Below, one piece after another: positions 57,845 through 64,000 of a DNA stretch of 64,000 bases (its first letter is position 1; each line of letters begins with the position of its first letter). The position numbers and the translations under genes are program-made. This stretch comes from Atkinsonella hypoxylon (Eukaryota > Ascomycota > Sordariomycetes > Hypocreales > Clavicipitaceae). The stretch spans positions 98,077 to 162,076 of the forward strand of contig JFHB01000055.1 of assembly GCA_000729835.1 (NCBI GenBank), given 5' to 3'. A model generated the notes under the pieces. It did not search any database. It was not told the origin of the DNA and saw only the letters and a list, made by a program, of their open reading frames with translations.

Positions 57845-59479
57845 ATGGCAGTTAGCAGTGTTGGAGACAGCCCCTTGCTAGGCTCATTTGCCCGAGAATT
57901 GGATCTCATTTTCGATGATCATCCTATCATCTCAAGTGAAGACTCCATGGATCGATTAAGTATAGCGACTTCGGCAACATGCTTACCACCCAAAATCCCT
58001 GAACGCAGCCCATTTCGACCTGGCCACAATTACAGTGCCTCTTCGCCCATGCTCATGATGGCTTACGCAAAACGCCCACTACCTCCTCTACCGCCAAAAC
58101 TATGTTCATCATCAACACCTTCTTCTTCCTCTTGTCCCTCTGCCTTGCCAGAAGCCCTAAAGACACCACGATTCCACCGACGAAGGGTCACGACCGAGGA
58201 AGGCTCATGGAGACCCTTGCGGCCAGCAACACAATCCGTCTCACAAACTACAACCCCGCGTCTCGAGTTCATGCAAGCCAGGCAGCCGCAGCCGCAGCCG
58301 CAGCCGCAGCAGCAGCAACTTCTTCACCATCTACACCACGACCTTGGCAATGCTACTACCTCTCCAATGCTCAACCTTGCACCAAGAAGCGGCCGCATTT
58401 CATCCAAGAATGCATTCCGCAGATCTTCCCAGAAGATTTACCAGCTTACCGGTGTGGAGGTCCATGTCATGGATCATGATATGGCATTACCGGCTATTAT
58501 GAGCTCGGACTCGTCATCCATCGACTTCAGTCTGAGCATTGACGATTTGGAGACTTCAGGCTATCATGGTGTCCCTGTCCTGGAGGCCGACGACGGGGCA
58601 TCCTCCAGTCGAGGAAGCTCTTGGGGTCCGACTTCACCCAATGCAGATGCTGCCCCAGCACCACTGGATATTCTCAGATCAGTTGCAGATGAGAGTGATG
58701 AGGAGATATATGGCTTGAGTGAATCCCTTGCAGATATGTTCCTGAACGACGACATAGTCCGCCCCTGGGAATCCACGCACAGCCAGTTCAGTGATTTTGG
58801 AGCCGCCGGAGAATACCATCGCTTTACCGCCACTCTCGCAAGCAAAAATTCTTCACAGCTCAACGCGGACAGCAGAACTCCATCTAGTACATCTACCAGG
58901 AAGAAAAGAGCGTCGTTGGGATTGGCTTTTTCTGCTGCGACACGATTCTCATGGCACCGCGAGCGGCCTGAGTCTGTTTATACCATGTCGTCATTGATCA
59001 AGTCATCAAGTAGAAACAAAGACTCGTCTAAGCCACCTAGACAGTCGTCGGGGGGCTTCCTAGCAGGCCTCGCACATTCAGCGCGCTCGGTACCCGCGAC
59101 GCCCAGACCTGCATTTGAGGTAGCTCCTCCTCGACCTAATCCAGCACCACCTTTGAAGAGTGTATTTGATGACGACTCGGACGATGAGGAAACGTCAGCC
59201 CTACCCAGCTTGAAGGAGTGGTTCGCGCACAGATCCAGTGGAGAAAGTAAGGGCCACAAGAGGGCGTCAAGTGCGCCCCGTCTGGGCTCATATCGACAAG
59301 TCGCAGCGACCGAATTGGCCGATCGACGAAAGTCACTCATCTGTCAACAACAATACAGAAGGGAGCAGGCCATGATGGAAAAGGCGTCGAAGAGCAAGGA
59401 AGAGAGGAGAACAACGTTCAAAAAAAGCTTTGCCGGGATTCCCGAAGAATATGACTACCAAACTTCACAATGTGTATGA
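57845..59479 (+). CDS. disordered Ser/Pro-rich protein, unrecognised
   Basis: A single exon gives 544 aa. No enzymatic or structural domain is recognised. The N-terminus (S-F-A-R-E-L-D-L-I-F-D-D-H-P) and the short helix Y-G-L-S-E-S-L-A-D-M-F-L-N-D-D near 300 are the most ordered-looking parts. It has P-R-L-P-P-L-P-P-type Pro clusters near 80, a PQ-repeat/poly-Gln stretch near 148-160 encoded by GCAGCC/CAG repeats, many Ser-rich basophilic-kinase-like sites (R-K-K-R-A-S, R-R-S-S), an acidic cluster (F-D-D-D-S-D-D-E-E) near 443 and a basic C-terminal helix (R-R-E-Q-A-M-M-E-K-A-S-K-S-K-E-E-R-R). The layout suggests a regulated scaffold or adaptor; no function is claimed. Uniform coding bias over 1.6 kb supports a real gene. 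Confidence 0.72.
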   Translation: MAVSSVGDSPLLGSFARELDLIFDDHPIISSEDSMDRLSIATSATCLPPKIPERSPFRPGHNYSASSPMLMMAYAKRPLPPLPPKLCSSSTPSSSSCPSALPEALKTPRFHRRRVTTEEGSWRPLRPATQSVSQTTTPRLEFMQARQPQPQPQPQQQQLLHHLHHDLGNATTSPMLNLAPRSGRISSKNAFRRSSQKIYQLTGVEVHVMDHDMALPAIMSSDSSSIDFSLSIDDLETSGYHGVPVLEADDGASSSRGSSWGPTSPNADAAPAPLDILRSVADESDEEIYGLSESLADMFLNDDIVRPWESTHSQFSDFGAAGEYHRFTATLASKNSSQLNADSRTPSSTSTRKKRASLGLAFSAATRFSWHRERPESVYTMSSLIKSSSRNKDSSKPPRQSSGGFLAGLAHSARSVPATPRPAFEVAPPRPNPAPPLKSVFDDDSDDEETSALPSLKEWFAHRSSGESKGHKRASSAPRLGSYRQVAATELADRRKSLICQQQYRREQAMMEKASKSKEERRTTFKKSFAGIPEEYDYQTSQCV

Positions 59480-60540
59480 ACCCAACTCTTTCTTGGCATC
59501 ATCTCCCTGACCTTCTTTTATTTATTCTTTATTCCCTCGTGATACCTTGACTACGAGTCTTTTCATAATGATGCACATAGGAGTGCACAGCATCGCATGG
59601 AAAGGCAATGGCGGATAGATCCATGGTCATTTCATCATGTAATTTTTCCACGGCCAGGCTAAAGTCTATTTAATGACAACTTTTCCTTATCTTATTGCAT
59701 GCAGTCGGATTTTGGTATGAAGAAGAAGAAGACGAAGAAGGATAGTCCTTTCTATCTCTCATTTTTCCTGTCCGTTGTTGACATTGCTATAAAGCAGTCC
59801 CATGGCACTAATGAGTATGGCAAATGAAAGCAAACGATACATTTTTTTTTTTTTTTTTTTCCTTTGACATATCTCAATGATGCGGAGTAGTGAGACGGAG
59901 AGAGCTGGGAGTGCAAGGAAATACAAAGACATGAATCTAGAGCTTGACATGCGAAGACTTGTGATTGCCATTCGCGGCTAGCGTAGCTAGTAGTTAATTG
60001 CTTATCTAGAATGGAACTAGAAGGACACACAGGGGCTCGTCCTCTCCCATGACGACACCGTGCCACTGCGCGCCAAAACAGGCGAAGGCTGTATGTAATA
60101 GCCTAGGCCCATTTGCAACGGGACGGGTCCCCGTGTTTCCTCGAGTTCTCTTCCAGATAGCCACCACCCGGGACTAGATGGGAACGTTTCCTTAACGAGG
60201 AAGCTACATCTGTGGCTGAAACACAGCAATGCCTAGCGAACTATGTTGCGATGACTGAGACCATGGGAGTATGCAGAACATGCGTCGGATACCCTAGTTG
60301 CAGCTGAGCTGGATGGGAAACAAGACGTGGAACTCGCTTGGGTACATGTGGGGTATGGCATGAAAAGGCGGGAGGGGTGTGGACTCACCGCCTCAAGAAT
60401 GACAGTAAAATGGAGAGAGTGAGCTGGGGTACAGTTTCGTCACAAGCACGTGGACCGAATCGACATCCCCCCCAAAAAAAAAAATTTCTCCCTTGTTGCC
60501 CTCTCCATTCTCTCTTTTCCCAACTGCGACGCTCCTCGCC
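59480..60540. other. intergenic; 3' flank and promoter of the Nudix gene
   Basis: It contains a GAAGAA repeat near 59720-59740, a T18 run at 59841-59859 and an A/C-rich run just before 60487. No gene seen. Confidence 0.55.
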
Positions 60541-61124
60541 ATGCCGACAGCGGCCCCTCTCGAAAGCGACTCCATCGCCGGTGTCGCCGATTCCCGGAAC
60601 GAACGGGCCTCGGCTGAGCCGCTGCCCAACCACACCAACCAGGACGACCGCATCGCAGAGCTCCTCGGCCTACCCCTCGAACCCTTCCAAGAGTCCCAGT
60701 ACTACGATGCATCGACAATGGCAGCTCTAAGCCCCTTCTCATCGGTACGTAAAATAACATTTGACAAAAAAAAAAGAAAAAAAAAGGAAAATTCAAATTC
60801 CCAGCCGAAAGCGCAAAAGGAAAAATCACCACCCCGTTTTCCAAAATGGCCCTGCTCAACTTTTCTCTGCCCAGGCAGCTTTGCGCCGGCTCCGCGCCTA
60901 TAAGCCGCCCCCGTGTCCGATCTGGGACGCTCTGCCTGTGCGGAAGCGCGCTGCTGTCTTGGTGCTCTTGTACGCGGACCGCTGGGGGGACTTGCGCGTC
61001 GTCATCACCATGCGGGCTGCGTCGCTGCGGAGCTTCTCTGGACATGCGGCGCTGCCGGGGGGTAAGGCGGATAGCATTCAGGAGACGCCGTGTAAGTGTT
61101 TTTTTGCGAATTTGTACTTACTTG

Positions 61125-61195
<71 letters not shown>

Positions 61196-61985
61196 TTCAT
61201 CTTTTTGGGCTATTGTACTTCTTTATTCCGTTGCTTGGTGTCGCACTTGCAAGAATGCAGAGGAGAGGAATCTACGCTAACGAGGGGGGAAAACCCCCCA
61301 AAAAAAATTAAAAGACCAAATTGCTCGCAGGGAAGCGTACGAGGAAATAGGCCTCCCGATGGACGACCTACGACTGCCGAAGCCCTTCCGCATCGAACCC
61401 CTCTGCCTGCTGCCCCCCTCGCTAGCAAGGACGCACCTCGTCGTCAGGCCCTGCGTCGCATTCCTCCACGCCGACAGGGCCAGTCCCGAGGCGCCCGCGC
61501 CGCTGGTCGAAGAGTCGCTGATCCCGCGGCTCGACGCAAGAGAGGTGGCCGCCGTCTTCAGCGCCCCCTTCTACAACTTCCTCAAGGCGGACGATCTGCC
61601 GCCGCGGCCGGGCCAGGAATTGCCCCCCGGGCCGTGGTACGAGGGCGCGTGGATGTCGTGGAAGGATCTGCCCTGGCGGGTGCACAACTTCTATGTCCCC
61701 GTCAATAACCAGAAGGTGGTGAAGCCGCGGCGGGCCAGCGCCCAGGGGAACTTGGGCGAGGTGCTGGAGGAGCAGCAGGAGAAGGAGGGCCGGTTCAAGG
61801 TCTGGGGCATGACGGGCCGGCTGTTGGTGGATGCGGCGCGGATTGCGTACGGGGAGGAGCCTGAGATTGAGCATAACGAGACGTATGGCGACTGTGAAAT
61901 CATCCTCAGGGCCCAGGAGGAGGGGGTCTTTGACGAGGTGGGAGATGCCAAGAAGTCTGCGGGCAATGAGCCAGCCAAGATGTGA
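60541..61985 (+). CDS. PCD1: Nudix hydrolase, peroxisomal CoA diphosphatase type (PCD1)
   Basis: Three exons, 60541-60744, 60875-61091 and 61315-61985, give 363 aa. Introns are 130 nt (GTACGT...CCCAG) and 223 nt (GTAAGT...AAAAG). The second intron cuts the Nudix box. Only the acceptor ending at 61314 restores it in frame: G-G-K-A-D-S-I-Q-E-T-P, then Y-Q-I-A-R-R-E-A-Y-E-E-I-G, the full GX5EX7REUXEEXGU pattern at about 130-153. A-L-P-G-G-K-A-D and the L-L-P-P-S-L-A-R-T-H region are typical of PCD1, which hydrolyses oxidised CoA and CoA esters in peroxisomes. The last three residues are A-K-M, a PTS1-type tripeptide, matching that location. The ATTT microsatellite fills a third of intron 2. It is convergent with the copper transporter gene. 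Confidence 0.9.
61127..61197 (+). repeat. ATTT tetranucleotide array in Nudix intron 2
   Basis: Nearly 18 uninterrupted units within the 223-nt intron that splits the Nudix box. Tyr/Leu-Phe-Ile repeats in frames across it are not protein. Confidence 0.94.
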
Positions 61986-62348
61986 GTCTATCCCACAGAT
62001 ATCTGCTGGACCGATATGGCTGTAGACGAGGTTGGAGGAGTCATAGATGGCTGGTATACATGCATATATCTCCGCCTCCCTTTTTCTTCTTTTGCTCTTC
62101 TTCTCTTTTCTCTCTCTCTTTTTTTTTTTTTTTTTTTTTCCTTCTTTCTTTATTTCGGCTTTATCGTATAGGTCATGGGAATATCAAGCCAAGCGTGCAT
62201 ATTAATTTATTTCCGGCAGTCCAAGTACCTTGACACCCTGTGCTTCTTGCCCTCCCGAGACATGATATCGGGAATCCAGACAAGGTAGAAAAGAAAAGAA
62301 AAGAAAAAAGTCAAGTTCACCATTACATAAATTACCAGGGGTCCCCAA
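61986..62348. other. intergenic between convergent genes
   Basis: 363 nt of 3' flank with T-rich and A-rich runs (62119-62138, 62290-62308). Nothing else. Confidence 0.6.
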
Positions 62349-63220
62349 CTAATGGCAAGCATTATCCTTGGTAGCAGAAGTGCCATGGCCAAAAACAAGA
62401 TAGCCCAAAAAAGCGCCGAGCGAGACCGCAATCATGACCCATCCATTATACGTCATGAAAATCAACCTATACGAAAGTTCAAAGGAAAAAGAATAAGCCG
62501 TCAGGATAAGCTCGCAGGTCCAAGGGGCTTGTCAAGAACTTCCATCAGGGCAACAAAACTTACATGAGCATAAAGGCGTAAAAGTTCTGGAGCCCGTAAA
62601 AGACAGACTTGACGAGATGCCCCTTCTTGCTGGCATGTTCCTGATTTTGCCCTGGCGTGAGGAACGGCGTGGTCTCAGTAAGGGCTTCATCGTCTCAAGG
62701 GGTCAAAGGAGCGATATCTTAGCATTGGCACAGACGCCACGAGAGGACATGAGACGCAAATGGGAAAGTACAGGAGAAAAAAGAAGACACTTGCATCGTG
62801 TTGCATGACGGCATGTGGAATGGGGTGGGGGGGGGGGGGGGGGGGGATTCAAAGGTGGGATGCTTACGGGGCAGAACTGATAGGTGGCGGTTGACGGAGT
62901 CTTCGTATTTCCGGGACAGTGCTCGGAGGGCTTCGTAGCCCATTGCTAGGAGGACGACGAGGACGAGGGAGAGGAGGAGACCGGGCGTGGAGCGGACGTG
63001 CCATTGCTTGAAGACGATGCAGAGGTTGGTTGTGTCCCATGTGAAGAGCATCTGTGCGGGCTTAGTTGGCTGAGATGGGACAGCATGTGGAGGAGGGCAA
63101 TGGGCGTACGTTCATGCTGCACATGTTGTCCATGCCGCCGTGGCCGTGGCCGTGGCCGTGGCCGTGGCCGTGGTCCATGTCGCCGTGTCCCATGGCGGCA
63201 TGATGGTCTACGTGGTTCAT
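62349..63220 (-). CDS. Ctr-family copper transporter
   Basis: Four exons, 63220-63110, 63051-62868, 62693-62564 and 62466-62349, give 180 aa. Introns are 58, 174 and 97 nt. The extracellular N-terminus is a metal-binding stretch: six His-Gly pairs (about 17-28) among Met residues (G-H-G-D-M-D-H, G-M-D-N-M-C-S-M-N-M). TM1 follows T-W-D-T-T-N-L-C-I-V-F-K-Q-W. The cytosolic loop is short. TM2 has the essential M-x3-M (M-L-M-L-I-F-M, about 140-146), and TM3 has G-x3-G (G-A-F-L-G, 159-163). These are the pore-lining signatures of trimeric Cu(I) transporters. At 180 aa it fits the short fungal Ctr2/CtrA forms, plasma-membrane or vacuolar; I cannot tell which. Intron 2 contains a 20-nt poly-G. It is divergent from the gene starting at 63899. 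Confidence 0.92.
62827..62846 (+). repeat. poly-G tract, 20 nt, in intron 2 of the copper transporter
   Basis: On the sense strand this is poly-C 22 nt into the intron. Confidence 0.88.
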
Positions 63221-63519
63221 GGTAGTCGAGCGTGAGATGCCGCGTTCTGGCGTCGAGGGATTGGGGAGGAGGTCAAAGATGACGCAATACGCTTGGGTTG
63301 CGATAACGTGCTTCGTCTGCGTATAGTCAGAGGAGATGGTCTTTTATGCCTGCATAGATGGAGTTGATGACAAGGTGTTTTGCTGGGAAATGCACGGAGA
63401 GGGAAGCGCAGTTGAAAATGGAAAAGAAAAGGAAGAGTAAGCAAGGTCTGTCGAGGCTTCGCTGGTCACTGGTCTCATGTTGAGCTGTATTGAGCACGTT
63501 TATGGCTGCAGGTGCGGCC

Positions 63520-63558
<39 letters not shown>

Positions 63559-63898
63559 GCTAATGGCGCCAAAATCGTCGCTGTCTGTCTGCAGTACCCA
63601 GAGCACGTGTGCCTGTAGCATTGCGACTTGCAAGCCTCGTACCTCATACATTGAATTGAGTCTTGTCCATGGTGCCTTGTGCTCGGCCACGTCTCGGCCT
63701 CTGGTCTCAGTTATCAGTAGCGGCGCAGCACAGCGCAGGCGTCGCATCTTCCGAATCCCCTCAACTTGCGGCCTTTTACCCAGATCGGAACTCAACTCGC
63801 GTCATTACAAAGGCTTGCTCCCGACCAGCAAATGTCCCCAGCCTCGCCTGCACAAAAGCACAAAGCACACTAACTACCCTGAAAGCATCTTCGCCAAT
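63221..63898. promoter_or_regulatory. shared divergent promoter, copper transporter and putative BNA1
   Basis: 678 nt between divergent starts, holding a GGCT array at 63520-63558. A TTTTGCTG near 63378-63385 resembles a copper-response core (TTTGCTC) but differs at its last base, so no site is called. Confidence 0.5.
63520..63558 (+). repeat. GGCT tetranucleotide array
   Basis: About nine units in the divergent promoter. Confidence 0.9.
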
Positions 63899-64000
63899 AT
63901 GCTCAGCCCTCCAGTCAACCTGCCCAAGTGGTAAGTTCACAGCCCTCTCACCAAACCCCCCCTTCATCCAACAAGTCCCATCTCACGATGCGGTTTGGGG
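63899..64000 (+). CDS. BNA1: first exon of a gene cut by the right edge, probably 3-hydroxyanthranilate 3,4-dioxygenase
   Basis: The ATG at 63899 opens a 32-nt exon (M-L-S-P-P-V-N-L-P-K-W, the Trp codon split by the splice) followed by a GTAAGT donor at 63931; the rest of the window is intron. The opening L-x-x-P-x-N-L-P-K-W is what fungal 3-hydroxyanthranilate 3,4-dioxygenases of the kynurenine-to-NAD pathway typically start with. Only ten complete residues are visible, so the assignment is a suggestion. The upstream 60 nt (C/A-rich, ending in CCAAT before the ATG) look like a leader. Confidence 0.5.

Noticed and set aside
61096..61311. Leu-Phe-Ile-Tyr repeat frame resembling a membrane protein
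   Set aside because: It is the ATTT microsatellite inside a Nudix-gene intron.
61315..61331. GCAG acceptor ending at 61330 for Nudix exon 3
   Set aside because: It shifts the frame and destroys the Nudix box; the AAAAG acceptor at 61314 restores it.
1..64000. Secondary-metabolite cluster, CRISPR array, intact transposon or viral element
   Set aside because: No synthase, transposase, reverse transcriptase, integrase, capsid or spaced direct-repeat array was recognised on either strand.

Overview
The window is a piece of a filamentous ascomycete nuclear chromosome, most likely a Sordariomycete and probably Hypocreales. The evidence is short introns (about 50-310 nt) with GTRNGT donors and CTRAY-type branch points before the acceptor, C-ending codon preference in the conserved genes, long AT/GC-mixed intergenic spacers, and gene families typical of this group (RCR, fibroin-3-related, BEM46 and the mitochondrial SOD-fold ribosomal protein). 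I reconstructed sixteen genes that I regard as real, one of them cut by each window edge, plus one weaker candidate and one decayed region. I found no tRNA, rRNA, CRISPR array, intact transposon or secondary-metabolite cluster. Exon boundaries were set by hand from splice signals, reading phase and family conservation.

Layout. 1-1994 (+): 3' part of a SAM+PH polarity protein (Boi1/2 type). 3120-4078 (-): SOD-fold mitoribosomal protein, divergent from 5139-6352 (+), a STIMATE/YPL162C-type multi-pass membrane protein. 7047-9051 (-) and 11181-11723 (-): two single-TM surface proteins (fibroin-3-related and RCR family). 13377-14116 (-): unrecognised small protein. 15986-21136 (-): pyruvate carboxylase with 11 exons, including exons of 8, 12 and 21 nt and a 691-nt intron. 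24269-25055 (-): mitochondrial pyruvate carrier MPC1. 25919-26425 (-): weak candidate gene. 28634-32575 (-): secreted copper-radical (glyoxal/galactose) oxidase with five WSC domains. 32576-38628: gene-poor spacer with ankyrin-type and other coding relics.

38629-42120 (+): FAP1, an NF-X1 zinc-finger protein with R3H. 42887-44275 (-): BEM46 alpha/beta hydrolase. 48367-50221 (+): LYAR-type zinc-finger protein. 51119-52237 (-): PEX10. 52902-54207 (+): EXS/Erd1-type membrane protein. 57845-59479 (+): disordered Ser-rich protein, unrecognised. 60541-61985 (+): Nudix hydrolase of the peroxisomal PCD1 type ending in AKM. 62349-63220 (-): Ctr copper transporter. 63899-end (+): first exon of a gene whose N-terminus resembles 3-hydroxyanthranilate 3,4-dioxygenase.

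Functional themes. Two pyruvate genes (pyruvate carboxylase and MPC1) lie about 3 kb apart on one strand. PEX10 and the PTS1-bearing Nudix enzyme are both peroxisomal. The WSC oxidase, RCR, fibroin-like and Boi genes act at the wall or plasma membrane. The most distinctive non-genic signals are a dispersed 9-mer TAYTCCGTA (at least 15 copies, none seen in an exon), a 14-mer TACCTAGGTAGTTA (three copies), many short tandem arrays in spacers and introns, and a 10-bp array upstream of pyruvate carboxylase whose variant units differ only by CpA-to-TpA changes.
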